From contig NZ_CP155619.1 in the NCBI RefSeq assembly GCF_039697315.1, positions 5,952,001-6,016,000 of the forward strand: a stretch of 64,000 nucleotides of DNA. The letters run 5' to 3'. The DNA is from Pseudomonas abietaniphila. GTDB lineage: Bacteria > Pseudomonadota > Gammaproteobacteria > Pseudomonadales > Pseudomonadaceae. Below are positions 46,830-55,273 of the stretch, one piece after another; the first letter of the stretch is position 1, and each line of letters opens with the position of its first letter. The notes beneath the pieces were generated by a model. The model worked only from the letters and a program-made list of their open reading frames with translations, was not told the origin of the DNA and did no database searches. The translations under genes were made by a program, and so were the position numbers.

Positions 46830-47351
46830 TTATTTGCGCTTTTTGGCTCGCGCTGCATTCTGCTCCCGGATCAAGGCATCGAGCTTTTTTAAATAGGCAT
46901 TCTCCGCTCGCAGGTAACCCAGCTCATCGAGCAGTTCCTGACGAGTACGCTCGTCATCGTCAGGGCAGGACTGTAGAGGTGTTTCAGGCGGTTTTTGAGG
47001 CATGGCAGGTTCTCTCTCGCGATGCGGTTTCAGCGCATTGATCCCTGCGGCATGATACAGCTTCCTCCATTCCCCGACGCAGTTCTGCCCGCGGATGCCA
47101 AAGAGGATGGCGGCTTGCTGGTCCGACAATCCATCCTGATCAATGCGCTGTAAAACATTGAGTTTGAACTGGGCGTCATAGCGGCTGTATTGCTTGGCAA
47201 GGCCGGGCAGACCGTGTTGCTGATAGCTGCGCACCCAGCGCTGCAGGATGGAGTGACCGATACCATTTTTGACTGCAACCCCGTTGGTGCTGCTGCCGGC
47301 CAGGCATTGTTTAACCAGCTTGAGTTTGAAGGCTGGATTGTACTTCGTCAT
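46830..47351 (-). CDS. IS3-family OrfA (DNA-binding transposase subunit)
   Basis: A 173-residue protein with tandem helix-turn-helix modules (SSTNGVAVKNGIGHSILQRWVRSY and LSDQQAAILFGIRGQNCVGEW) and a C-terminal leucine-zipper-like helix (RQELLDELGYLRAENAYLKKLDAL). It appears intact. Near its end GCC-AAA-AAG-CGC gives a five-A run where -1 slippage could fuse it to OrfB; IS3 slip sites usually have six As, so efficiency may be low. Confidence 0.9.
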   Translation of the reverse strand: MTKYNPAFKLKLVKQCLAGSSTNGVAVKNGIGHSILQRWVRSYQQHGLPGLAKQYSRYDAQFKLNVLQRIDQDGLSDQQAAILFGIRGQNCVGEWRKLYHAAGINALKPHREREPAMPQKPPETPLQSCPDDDERTRQELLDELGYLRAENAYLKKLDALIREQNAARAKKRK

Positions 47352-47400
47352 GACTGTCCCCTCGGTTGGACTGGGTGTCCAACTTTCGGGGGTCAGTTCA

Positions 47401-47908
47401 TGTCAGGCTCCTGGTTTGGCGACTCCTTCGTCGTCGTCCCCTCACTCCGGCGACGCTCCGTGGGCCCGCGCCGAACGGACATCCATGTCCTGACGGCGCT
47501 CTCGCGGCATCCATGCCGCTCGACCCACTCCGCGCCGCCTGCGTTCAGCCTGCACCCAAGTCGCGTTTTGTGGTGTCTGGCCTGCTGCGGCATGAAGATC
47601 AAAAGCCACAGCGCGCTGTGCGCTGTTTAGACTCAACACCTCAATCTTTGAATACACATAAACCCTGTGGGAGTCAGCTTGCTGACGAATGCGGTGTGCC
47701 GTTCACCTTTGATGAAACTGGTTGACTCCCATCGCGAGCGAGCTGATTGTTCCCACGCTCCGCGTGGTAGCACATTCAAGGACGCTCCGCGTCATCTGTG
47801 ATGTCGCGTATGCTGTCAGGCTCTGCGACCCTCAAGAAACGAACTGATACCACGGGTTTGAGACCATAGAATTTTCCTCAGTCGACCGTCGGTGTTATCG
47901 ATTCATGT
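47401..47908. repeat. Repeat-rich intergenic DNA right of the IS element
   Basis: 508 bp without a credible gene. 47430-47640 is a GC-rich stretch that looks like a dispersed intergenic element. 47667-47735 is a REP-like pair (TGTGGGAGTCAGCTTGCTGA and GACTCCCATCGCGAGCGAG). 47741-47800 (GTTCCCACGCTCCGCGTGG, then GACGCTCCGCGTC) is a relative of the palindrome at 23210. The short frames present have no family features. Confidence 0.55.
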
Positions 47909-48676
47909 TCAGGACAAGAACCCACCATCCACATTCAGCGCCACGCCGGTTGTGTAGCTCGACGCATCGCTGGCGAGGTACAACACGGTGCCTGCCATTT
48001 CACTCGGCGCCGCCACGCGCTTGAGCGGAATCTGCTGCAGCGCGGTATTGAGGATTTTCTCGTTGCTGACGAGCGCCGAGGCGAATTTGGTGTCGGTCAG
48101 GCCTGGCAGCAGCGCGTTGCAGCGAATACCGAACTGCGCGCACTCCTTGGCGAAGACCTTGGTCATGTTGATCACGGCCGCCTTGGTCACCGAGTAAATG
48201 CCCTGGAATGCACCCGGTGATACGCCATTGATCGACGCCACGTTGATGATGCTGCCGCCGCCGTGCTCGCGCATCAGCTTGCCCGCTTCGACCGACATGA
48301 AGAAATAACCACGGATGTTGACGTCGACGGTTTTCTGGAAAGCGCCGAGGTCGGTATCGAGGACGTTGCAGAACTGCGGGTTGGTGGCGGCGTTATTCAC
48401 CAGAATGTCCAGCCGGCCAAACTCTTCACGAATGCGCGCGAAGACGCCGCCGATCTGTTCCATTTCGCCAATGTGGCAGGCAATTGCCGTGGCCTTTCCG
48501 CCGTCGGCAATGATCGCGTCGGCCACATGCTGGCAACCTTCGATCTTGCGGCTGGAGACGATCACATGGGCGCCTTGCTGGGCGAGCAGTTTGGCGATGG
48601 CCTCACCGATGCCGCGGCTGGCGCCGGAAACGAAGGCGATCTTGCCGTCGAGGTCGAACAGTTGGGTCTTGGACAT
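47909..48676 (-). CDS. Short-chain dehydrogenase/reductase
   Basis: A 255-residue classical SDR. G-A-S-R-G-I-G is at about residues 16-22, NNAAT replaces NNAG, and the catalytic S and Y-x3-K lie in INVASINGVSPGAFQGIYSVTKAA. The S-S-R-K after beta-2 suggests NADP(H). The C-terminus ends in the typical LNVDGGF. AAGGA precedes ATG 48676. It lies 39 bp after the kinase-like gene and is probably co-transcribed with it, which suggests oxidation of a hydroxyacyl intermediate. Confidence 0.92.
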   Translation of the reverse strand: MSKTQLFDLDGKIAFVSGASRGIGEAIAKLLAQQGAHVIVSSRKIEGCQHVADAIIADGGKATAIACHIGEMEQIGGVFARIREEFGRLDILVNNAATNPQFCNVLDTDLGAFQKTVDVNIRGYFFMSVEAGKLMREHGGGSIINVASINGVSPGAFQGIYSVTKAAVINMTKVFAKECAQFGIRCNALLPGLTDTKFASALVSNEKILNTALQQIPLKRVAAPSEMAGTVLYLASDASSYTTGVALNVDGGFLS

Positions 48677-48715
48677 GTTGTCTTCCTTATCGTGTCGCAA
48701 TCTGGGAGTGTCGTG

Positions 48716-49783
48716 TCAGAGGCTGGAGCGGTCGATCACTTGCAGCGCCATGCGTTCCAGCAGCGTATTCATGTGAATGAACTGCGCGAAACGTTTGTCC
48801 TGAGTCTGGCCGTGGAAAAAGCGATAGTAGATCTGCTGCACGATGCCCGCCAGGCGAAACAAACCGTAGGTGTAATAGAAGTCGAAGTTGTCGATGCGGA
48901 TGCCCGAACGTTCGGCGTAGTAGGCAACGAACTGCTCACGGGTCAGCATACCCGGCGCATGGCTGGGCTGACGGCGCATCAATTGCACCGGCGCCGGGTC
49001 GTCGGCCTGTATCCAGTACGCGAGGCTGTTGCCAAGATCCATCAACGGATCGCCCAAGGTGGTCAGTTCCCAGTCGAGCACCCCAATGATCTGCATCGGG
49101 TTGTCAGGGTCGAGGATCACGTTGTCGAAGCGATAGTCGTTGTGCACGAGGCTGGAGTGCGGATGGTCCTCAGGTTTTTTCTCGTCCAGCCAGCGCGCGA
49201 CTTTCTCCCAACTGGGCGCATCCGGCGTGCGGGCCTTTTCGTAGCGCTCGGTCCAGCCCCGAATCTGCCGTTCGACATAACCCTGTGGCTTGCCCAGATC
49301 GCCCAGACCGCATGCGGTGTAGTCGACTTGATGCAGTTCCACCAGTTTGTCGATGAAACTTTTGCACAGGGCTTCGGTTTGCGTGGCATCAAGATTCAGT
49401 TCGGCAGGCAGCTCAGCGCGCAGGATGATGCCCTTGACCCGCTCCATGACATAGAACTCGGCGCCGATCACCGATTCGTCGGTGCAGTGCACGTAGGCCT
49501 TGGGGCAATAAGGAAAGGCGTCCTTGAGCTGATTCAGAATCCGGTATTCACGGCCCATGTCGTGGGCGCTTTTTGCCTTGTGCCCGAACGGCGGGCGGCG
49601 CAGGACGAACTCCTGTTCCGGGTACTTGAGCAGGTAAGTGAGGTTGGAGGCCCCGCCCGGAAACTGACTGATGTGGGCGGTGCCGCTCAGGCCTGGAATA
49701 TGGGTTTTCAGGTAGGGATCGATCCGCGCTGCGTCGAGCTCTTCGCCGGATCGAACCTGGGTGGACTGGTCGGTTAGCGCCAT
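48716..49783 (-). CDS. ACAD10/11-type aminoglycoside phosphotransferase-fold kinase
   Basis: A 355-residue APH-fold protein. FPGGASNLTYLLKY is the nucleotide loop, FVLRRPPFG carries the lysine-strand region, and the catalytic loop L-V-H-N-D-Y-R-F-D-N is followed by the metal Asp in VLDWELTTLGDPLMDLG. Members related to the N-terminal part of ACAD10/11 phosphorylate 4-hydroxyacyl-CoA. With the SDR and nearby SCP2 protein, a role in hydroxy-acid or branched lipid breakdown is plausible, but not shown. Confidence 0.9.
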   Translation of the reverse strand: MALTDQSTQVRSGEELDAARIDPYLKTHIPGLSGTAHISQFPGGASNLTYLLKYPEQEFVLRRPPFGHKAKSAHDMGREYRILNQLKDAFPYCPKAYVHCTDESVIGAEFYVMERVKGIILRAELPAELNLDATQTEALCKSFIDKLVELHQVDYTACGLGDLGKPQGYVERQIRGWTERYEKARTPDAPSWEKVARWLDEKKPEDHPHSSLVHNDYRFDNVILDPDNPMQIIGVLDWELTTLGDPLMDLGNSLAYWIQADDPAPVQLMRRQPSHAPGMLTREQFVAYYAERSGIRIDNFDFYYTYGLFRLAGIVQQIYYRFFHGQTQDKRFAQFIHMNTLLERMALQVIDRSSL

Positions 49784-49934
49784 GCTTATCCCTGCTGGTT
49801 ATTTTGGATGGCCAGGATCATTGGCTAATCTAATGCGCGCCCGACGCCTTGAACAAGCAATCCATGGCCTTATTGGCGAGCGTGTTACAGGTCGATCAGC
49901 CGTTTTGATCAACGGTGGACGAAAACCATCGAGC

Positions 49935-49967
49935 AAAAAAAACCGAAGCCGCAAAGCTTCGGTTTTG
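49935..49967 (-). terminator. Rho-independent terminator downstream of the SCP2 gene
   Basis: On the minus strand AACCGAAGC (49964-49956) pairs with GCTTCGGTT (49949-49941) and is followed by T8. It separates the phosphatase-SCP2 unit from the kinase-SDR unit. Confidence 0.88.
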
Positions 49968-50008
49968 AAGGCGAACGCGCGGTTCGCAGTGGAACGCGCG
50001 TCACTGCC

Positions 50009-50323
50009 TTACGATGGGAACAGGTCGCTCAGTTTCATTGCCAGCATCATGTCGCCTTCGGCGCGCAGCTTGCCGGCCATGAACGCCTGCATGCCGTCGG
50101 TCTCGCCGCTGACGATGCCTTCCAGTGTTTCGCCGTCCATCACCAGCGTGACTTGTGCGTCAGGGTTTTCGCCTTCCTGCAGCTCGCAGGTCTTGTCCTT
50201 CACGATCAGGGAGAAGTTTTTTGTTTCGTCGATACGAAAACCGAACACCAAGTCCAGGCCCGCAGCGGCTTCAGGGTTGAACTTGGCTTTCATCGCTTGT
50301 ACGGCATCGGCTACGGAGGTCAT
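50009..50323 (-). CDS. SCP2 sterol-carrier domain protein
   Basis: A 104-residue single SCP2 domain. It starts with an amphipathic helix (VADAVQAMKAKFNPEAA), then FGFRIDETKNFSLIVKD, and ends G-K-L-R-A-E-G-D-M-M-L-A-M-K-L-S-D-L. The domain forms a hydrophobic tunnel that binds acyl chains, acyl-CoA or sterol-like lipids. It is small and cytosolic. It lies 57 bp after the phosphatase gene and before a strong terminator. Confidence 0.9.
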   Translation of the reverse strand: MTSVADAVQAMKAKFNPEAAAGLDLVFGFRIDETKNFSLIVKDKTCELQEGENPDAQVTLVMDGETLEGIVSGETDGMQAFMAGKLRAEGDMMLAMKLSDLFPS

Positions 50324-50380
50324 GGTGTCATCCTTTTATATGAGTGATTGCAGGCACCTTGCGGGTGCGATTGGCCGGGC

Positions 50381-51091
50381 TCAGCGGTAGGTGATGAGCT
50401 CCGGCGCCTTCAACAGTTGCAAGTGCGCGTGACTGTTGAAGGAAGCCAGGGACACCTCGCGACCACGGAACTTCAAGTGGTTGAGCGAGGTGTTGACGAT
50501 TTGCCAGTTGAGTTCGAACGCCTGGGGTGCAGGCATTTGGGTGATCAGGTGGAGCAGGGCGGTAATGGTGCCGCCGGACGTGAACACAGCGATGCGATCG
50601 CCGGGGCCTGCGCTGTCGAGGATCCTCTCGAGACCCGACTGGACCCGTGCGACGAAGGCCAGCCAGCTTTGCAGCGCGGGAGTGTCGTGTTGGCCGCCGA
50701 GCCAGCGCCCGATGATCAGGGCGAACAGGCGCTGGAACTCCGCGCGGTTGTGGGCGGCGTTACGCATGACCTCAAGGGCTTCGGGTTCTTCCGGCAGCAT
50801 TGCGGGCAGCAGCGCACGAATCACCGCTTCGGCGTCGAATTCATTGAACGCGTTGTCGGTCTCCAGGATAGGGGTTTTCAGGCCGGCGGCGTCCAGTTGG
50901 GCCATCGCGGTTTCGGCGGTATGGCGTTGACGATACAGACTGCCGGAAATGCATCGATCGAACGTCAGTTCAAGCTGCGCCAGGTGCGCACCGAGCACTT
51001 CAGCCTGGCGAAAGCCGGTGGGCGACAGAACGTCGTAATCGTCTGCACCAAAGGAGGCCTGGCCATGTCTTATCAGATAGATGCTGCCCAC
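50381..51091 (-). CDS. Histidine phosphatase family protein
   Basis: A 236-residue phosphoglycerate-mutase-like enzyme. The phospho-His motif R-H-G-Q is at residues 8-11 (YLIRHGQASFG). SGSLYRQRHTAETA holds the second Arg/His and FTSGGTI provides the late catalytic region where many have H. The start is a GTG at 51091. The substrate is unknown; with the SCP2 partner, a lipid-linked phosphate is possible. Confidence 0.88.
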   Translation of the reverse strand: MGSIYLIRHGQASFGADDYDVLSPTGFRQAEVLGAHLAQLELTFDRCISGSLYRQRHTAETAMAQLDAAGLKTPILETDNAFNEFDAEAVIRALLPAMLPEEPEALEVMRNAAHNRAEFQRLFALIIGRWLGGQHDTPALQSWLAFVARVQSGLERILDSAGPGDRIAVFTSGGTITALLHLITQMPAPQAFELNWQIVNTSLNHLKFRGREVSLASFNSHAHLQLLKAPELITYR

Positions 51092-51323
51092 GTCCGCGTC
51101 ATCCCGGTACGCTGAAAGTGATGGGAGGTTATGAGGAGGGTGCAGGGTCTGTCAATAAAAAAACATACGCTTGTTTGAATTGTCCGATTGTCATGTCCTC
51201 AGGCCGTCAGGCGCTGGCTCCACGCGGGGCGCGCCGGTATGCTGGGCCCATTCGCGATTCTGTACACGACGTGGGTCAATGAAGGTTGACTCAGGTCTCA
51301 GGCATGTAGGCAAAGGAGCTTCT

Positions 51324-52346
51324 GTGGAGTTTATGTTCGATTACGCCAGCTTTCTGGCAAAAACCGTCACGGTGGTCATCGCGATCGTCGTGGTGCTGGT
51401 GGTCATTGCATCCATGCGCGGCCGGGGTCGTCGCGGCGCTGGCGGTCAGCTGCATGTGACCAAGCTCAATGACTTCTACAAGGGTCTGCGTGATCGTCTG
51501 GAAGGCTCGCTGCTGGACAAGGCGCGGCTCAAGGCGCTGCGCAAGTCCCAGGCCAAAGACCTGAAAAAAGAAAAGAAGCAGGCCGACGTCAAGCCGCGCG
51601 TCTACGTGCTGGATTTTGACGGTGACATCAAGGCGTCCGCCACCGAAAGCATGCGCCACGAGATCACTGCGGTGCTGAGCCTGGCCACCGAGAAGGACGA
51701 AGTGGTGCTGCGCCTTGAAAGCGGCGGCGGCATGGTCCACAGCTATGGTCTGGCATCGTCGCAACTGGCGCGGATTCGTCAGGCCGGTATTCCGTTGACG
51801 ATCTGCATCGACAAGGTGGCCGCCAGCGGCGGGTACATGATGGCGTGCATCGGCAACCGCATCATCAGCGCGCCGTTCGCCGTGCTGGGTTCCATTGGCG
51901 TGGTGGCACAGTTGCCGAACGTCAACCGGTTGTTGAAAAAGCACGACATCGATTTTGAAGTGCTGACCGCGGGTGAATACAAACGCACGCTCACCGTGTT
52001 CGGCGAAAACACCGAGAAGGGCCGCGAGAAGTTTCAGCAGGACCTGGACATCACCCACGAGCTGTTCAAGAACTTTGTCGCCAGCTACCGCCCGCAGCTG
52101 CAGATCGATGAAGTCGCTACCGGCGAGGTCTGGCTGGGTATGGCCGCGAAGGACAAACAGTTGGTTGATGAGCTGAAAACAAGCGATGAGTATTTGTCCG
52201 AGAAGGCGAAAACCGCCGAGGTGTTCCACTTGCACTACGCCGAGCGCAAAAGCTTGCAGGAGCGTGTGGGGCTGGCGGCCAGCGGTTCGGTTGACCGTCT
52301 GGTGACCGGCTGGTGGAGCAAGCTGACGCAGCAGCGGTTCTGGTAA
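51324..52346 (+). CDS. sohB: Inner-membrane signal peptide peptidase SohB (S49 family)
   Basis: A 340-residue membrane-anchored serine peptidase. One TM helix is at about residues 10-28 (VTVVIAIVVVLVVIASM), with a basic charged stretch after it. The catalytic dyad is S168 (KVAASGGYMMAC) and K220 (GEYKRTLTVFG), with FAVLGSIGVVAQ between. It lacks the second half of SppA, as is normal for SohB. I chose the GTG at 51324 because AAAGGAG is five bases upstream; ATG 51333 is too far away. Confidence 0.95.
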   Translation: MEFMFDYASFLAKTVTVVIAIVVVLVVIASMRGRGRRGAGGQLHVTKLNDFYKGLRDRLEGSLLDKARLKALRKSQAKDLKKEKKQADVKPRVYVLDFDGDIKASATESMRHEITAVLSLATEKDEVVLRLESGGGMVHSYGLASSQLARIRQAGIPLTICIDKVAASGGYMMACIGNRIISAPFAVLGSIGVVAQLPNVNRLLKKHDIDFEVLTAGEYKRTLTVFGENTEKGREKFQQDLDITHELFKNFVASYRPQLQIDEVATGEVWLGMAAKDKQLVDELKTSDEYLSEKAKTAEVFHLHYAERKSLQERVGLAASGSVDRLVTGWWSKLTQQRFW

Positions 52347-52360
52347 CGCGAACTCCGTTT

Positions 52361-52497
52361 CTGTAGGAGCGTGGCTTGTCCCGCGATCGGTTGCGCAGCA
52401 GCCGTAATAGCTGCAAAGTTGGCAGTCACTGATACACCGCATTTACTTTATTTACTGCCGCTTGCGGCAGATCGCGGGACAAGCCACGCTCCTACAT
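52361..52497. repeat. Long REP/BIME inverted pair
   Basis: TGTAGGAGCGTGGCTTGTCC then CGCGATC at 52361-52387 is exactly complementary to GATCGCGGGACAAGCCACGC then TCCTACA at 52470-52496. The spacer is about 82 bp. The pair could form a very stable stem in either strand's RNA after sohB. Confidence 0.88.
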
Positions 52498-52518
52498 GAA
52501 GTGTTCATTGATTCAAAT

Positions 52519-52556
52519 GAAAAAGCCCCGGCTTCTCACGAAACCGGGGCTTTTTG
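52519..52556. terminator. Bidirectional rho-independent terminator
   Basis: AAAAAGCCCCGG-CTTCTCACGAAA-CCGGGGCTTTTT serves the convergent sohB and DUF934 genes. A near-identical copy is at 56657-56695. Confidence 0.92.
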
Positions 52557-52578
52557 TTGCTTGCTGATCAGCGTCGGG

Positions 52579-53073
52579 TCAACGACGACGGAACAGCGGC
52601 AGTGGCTCGTCGGTCGCCGCCTGATAGGTGACCGAGAAGTCCCGAAGGCTTTGCAGCGCTTCGTATGGGTCTTTGTCGGCACGAATCGCGAAGGCGTCGA
52701 AACCGCAGCGATGCAGGTAGAACAACTGGTCGCGCAAGACGTCGCCAATGGCGCGCAGCTCGCCTTTGAAACCATAGCGGTCACGCAGCAGACGGGCGTT
52801 GGAGTAGCTGCGGCCGTCGGTGAACGCCGGGAAGTTCAGGGCAATGACCTGGAACTGGCTGGCGTCGTCGCCGATTTCCTCAGCTTCTTCATCGCTGTCC
52901 AGCCAGACACCCAGACCGCCATCGCGTGCTTTGAGTGCGTGACCGTGTTCGCGCCACAGAGACAGCGGCACGATCAGGTCGTCGCAGTTGGACAGGCTAT
53001 CGAACTCGGTGTCCTTGGGCAGCAGGTGCCAGGTTTCGTCGATGACTTCGTTGTTCTTAATGATTCGCTGCAT
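52579..53073 (-). CDS. DUF934 protein, sulfite reductase accessory
   Basis: A 164-residue DUF934 protein. DDLIVPLSLWREHGHAL and the FPAFTDGRSYSNARLLRDRYGFKGELRAIGDVLRDQ region are the family core. The gene overlaps the end of cysI by 17 bp, an arrangement conserved across proteobacteria, so a role in assembly or electron supply of the ferredoxin-type sulfite reductase is inferred. Its biochemical activity has not, as far as I know, been defined. Confidence 0.92.
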   Translation of the reverse strand: MQRIIKNNEVIDETWHLLPKDTEFDSLSNCDDLIVPLSLWREHGHALKARDGGLGVWLDSDEEAEEIGDDASQFQVIALNFPAFTDGRSYSNARLLRDRYGFKGELRAIGDVLRDQLFYLHRCGFDAFAIRADKDPYEALQSLRDFSVTYQAATDEPLPLFRRR

Positions 53074-54715
53074 AGACGCGCTCCTTGAAAGGCTCGATGC
53101 CGATACGCTGGTAGGTGTCGATGAAGCGTTCGTCTTCGTTACGTTTTTCGACGTACACGTTGATCAGCTTCTCGATCACATCCGGCATAGCGTCCTGTGC
53201 GAACGACGGGCCAAGGATCTTACCCAGGCTTGCATCCCGGCTGGCGCTGCCGCCCAGGGAAACCTGGTAGAACTCTTCACCTTTCTTGTCCACGCCCAGA
53301 ATGCCGATATGGCCGACGTGGTGGTGGCCGCAGGCGTTCATGCAGCCGGAAATGTTCAGGTCCAGTTCGCCGATGTCGAATAGGTAATCCAGGTCGTCGA
53401 AACGGCGCTGGATGGATTCGGCGATCGGGATCGACTTGGCGTTGGCCAGCGAGCAGAAATCACCGCCAGGGCAGCAGATGATGTCGGTCAGCAAACCGAT
53501 GTTCGGGGTCGCGAAACCTTGCTCACGCAGCTCGCCCCACATCGTGAACAGCTGGCTTTGCTCGACGTCGGCCAGAATGATGTTCTGCTCGTGAGAAGTG
53601 CGCAGCTGACCAAAACTGTAGCGGTCGGCCAGGTCGGCGATGCCGTCCAGTTGCTTGTCGGTGACGTCGCCCGGTGCTACACCGGTCGGCTTCAGTGACA
53701 GGGTCACGGCCGCGTAGCCCGGCTTCTTGTGCGCCAGGACGTTACGCGAACGCCAGCGGGCGAAGCCTGGGTGCTCTTTGTCCAGTTGAGCCAGCTCTGC
53801 GCTGTAATCCGCCAGTGCCTTGTACTCAGGGTCGACGAAGTGCTTGGCGACCCGGTGAACTTCGGCCTCGGTCAGCGTCGTCTGGCCACCGCGCAGGTGG
53901 GCCATTTCCGCTTCGACTTTCTCGGCGAAGACTTCAGGCGTGAGCGCTTTGACCAGAATCTTGATCCGGGCCTTGTACTTGTTGTCGCGACGACCGTAGC
54001 GGTTGTACACGCGCAGGATCGCGTCGAGGTAGCTCAACAGGTCCTGCCACGGCAGGAACTCATTGATGAACGCGCCAACGACCGGCGTACGGCCCAGACC
54101 GCCGCCGACCAGTACACGGAAGCCCAGCTCGCCTGCGGCGTTTTTCACCGGCTCAAGGCCAATGTCATGGACTTCGATGGCGGCACGGTCAGAAGTGGAA
54201 CCGTTGATCGCGATCTTGAACTTGCGTGGCAGGTAGGCGAATTCCGGGTGGAAGGTCGTCCACTGACGCACGATCTCGCACCATGGGCGCGGGTCAACCA
54301 GCTCATCGGCAGCGACGCCGGCAAACTGGTCCGTGGTGACGTTGCGCAGGCAGTTACCGCTGGTCTGGATGGCGTGCATCTGCACGGTGGCCAGTTCAGC
54401 GAGAATATCGGGAATGTCTTCCAGCGCCGGCCAGTTGAACTGCACGTTCTGGCGGGTACTGATGTGTGCGTAGCCCTTGTCGTAGTCGCGGGCGATTTTG
54501 GCCAGCATGCGGGTCTGGCGCGAGGTCAGCTGGCCGTAGGGCACAGCGACGCGCAGCATTGGCGCGAAGCGCTGGATATAAAGGCCGTTTTGCAGGCGAA
54601 GCGGGCGGAACTCTTCTTCACTGAGCTCGCCGGCCAGATAGCGGCGGGTCTGGTCGCGGAACTGCTTGACGCGGTCCTCGATGATCCGCTGATCGTACTC
54701 GTCGTATACGTACAT
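53057..54715 (-). CDS. cysI: Sulfite reductase hemoprotein (nitrite/sulfite reductase family)
   Basis: A 552-residue siroheme and 4Fe-4S enzyme that reduces sulfite to sulfide for cysteine synthesis. The cluster/siroheme cysteines are in CCPGGDFC and SGCMNACGHH (C-x5-C and C-x3-C). TRQNVQFNW and TSGNCLRNVTTDQFAGVAADE bind siroheme and substrate. The protein has two ferredoxin-like half-domains. ATG 54715. No flavoprotein cysJ is adjacent, as is usual in Pseudomonas, where the pair cysI-DUF934 stands alone. Confidence 0.94.
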   Translation of the reverse strand: MYVYDEYDQRIIEDRVKQFRDQTRRYLAGELSEEEFRPLRLQNGLYIQRFAPMLRVAVPYGQLTSRQTRMLAKIARDYDKGYAHISTRQNVQFNWPALEDIPDILAELATVQMHAIQTSGNCLRNVTTDQFAGVAADELVDPRPWCEIVRQWTTFHPEFAYLPRKFKIAINGSTSDRAAIEVHDIGLEPVKNAAGELGFRVLVGGGLGRTPVVGAFINEFLPWQDLLSYLDAILRVYNRYGRRDNKYKARIKILVKALTPEVFAEKVEAEMAHLRGGQTTLTEAEVHRVAKHFVDPEYKALADYSAELAQLDKEHPGFARWRSRNVLAHKKPGYAAVTLSLKPTGVAPGDVTDKQLDGIADLADRYSFGQLRTSHEQNIILADVEQSQLFTMWGELREQGFATPNIGLLTDIICCPGGDFCSLANAKSIPIAESIQRRFDDLDYLFDIGELDLNISGCMNACGHHHVGHIGILGVDKKGEEFYQVSLGGSASRDASLGKILGPSFAQDAMPDVIEKLINVYVEKRNEDERFIDTYQRIGIEPFKERVYAANH

Positions 54716-55043
54716 GGTGGTCCTGTTCTCAGGCGGTTCACTGCTGCTTAGACGGCCGGAAACAGGCGATGCGTTGTCGCGAAAGTCTCAGGCCGCTGAA
54801 CAAATCTGCGCGCACGGTCGCGCACTCCTGACGGAGCCGGGGGAGGTTACCAGTTTGCGAATATGCGCAAAAGTGATGTTTGAATATATGCAAAGAACCA
54901 AAAGTGATAAGCATCACGTCGGCTGCTCATAACCCCACTTGTGATAAGGACACGCCTCGACTTTACTCTGCTCAAGGCCGGGGTCAACCGTCCCGGGCCT
55001 GCTTCATCTGCAATCACCAATAAGACTGACAAGAGGCGATGCA
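54716..55043. promoter_or_regulatory. cysI upstream region with A-rich direct repeats
   Basis: 328 bp separating cysI from a small plus-strand gene. GAATATGCGCAAAAGTGAT (54859-54877) is echoed by GAATATATGCAAAG...CAAAAGTGAT (54882-54908). These A-rich repeats about 23-31 bp apart are the kind of sequence a LysR regulator such as CysB could bind; that is inference. No other gene is visible. Confidence 0.4.
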
Positions 55044-55160
55044 ATGAGTAACCACCACCCTAAAGTTGCCAAGTCCGACAGCCACGTGGATGCCTGGGCG
55101 ATCTTTTTCATCATCATTCTCGTTGTGGGGGCCGCTGTTTTCTGGGTCAGCCACCAATAG
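55044..55160 (+). CDS. 38-residue single-span membrane peptide
   Basis: The reading frame starts MSNHHPKVAKSDSHVDAW, runs through one hydrophobic helix (AIFFIIILVVGAAVFWV) and ends SHQ-stop. AGAGG precedes the ATG at a good distance. The soluble part has several His residues. It is divergent from cysI. I have seen similar short proteins in pseudomonads but know no function. Its small size means it is easily missed by gene callers. Confidence 0.7.
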   Translation: MSNHHPKVAKSDSHVDAWAIFFIIILVVGAAVFWVSHQ

Positions 55161-55273
55161 CGCAAGCACCGCGTCTCCACGTTGGGTACGCCTTACCCGA
55201 CGGCGGCCGATAGGGTATAAGCGGGCCTGATACGGGTCGGTTGTGTACTTATGGGTGGTGAGGCTTGGTGTCC

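Larger units (their letters stand above)
45969..47400 (-). mobile_element. IS3-family insertion sequence, 1432 bp, transposase inactivated
   Basis: The ends are perfect terminal inverted repeats: TGAACTGACCCCCGAAAGTT then GGACA at 45969-45993, and the complement ending at 47400. Termini TG...CA are as in IS3. Inside on the minus strand are orfA (46830-47351) and orfB in the -1 frame. I see no matching 3-4 bp target duplication (left flank TCG, right flank TGT), so flanking DNA has been rearranged or one target copy lost. Catalytic function is lost through a nonsense codon (see the orfB entry). Confidence 0.93.

Noticed and set aside
47430..47640. Small protein genes in the GC-rich block right of the IS element
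   Set aside because: Several short frames overlap on both strands with no ribosome site and no recognisable family; treated as a dispersed non-coding repeat.
51291..52442. 383-residue minus-strand frame over sohB
   Set aside because: Shadow of sohB that continues into the REP pair; no protein-like features.
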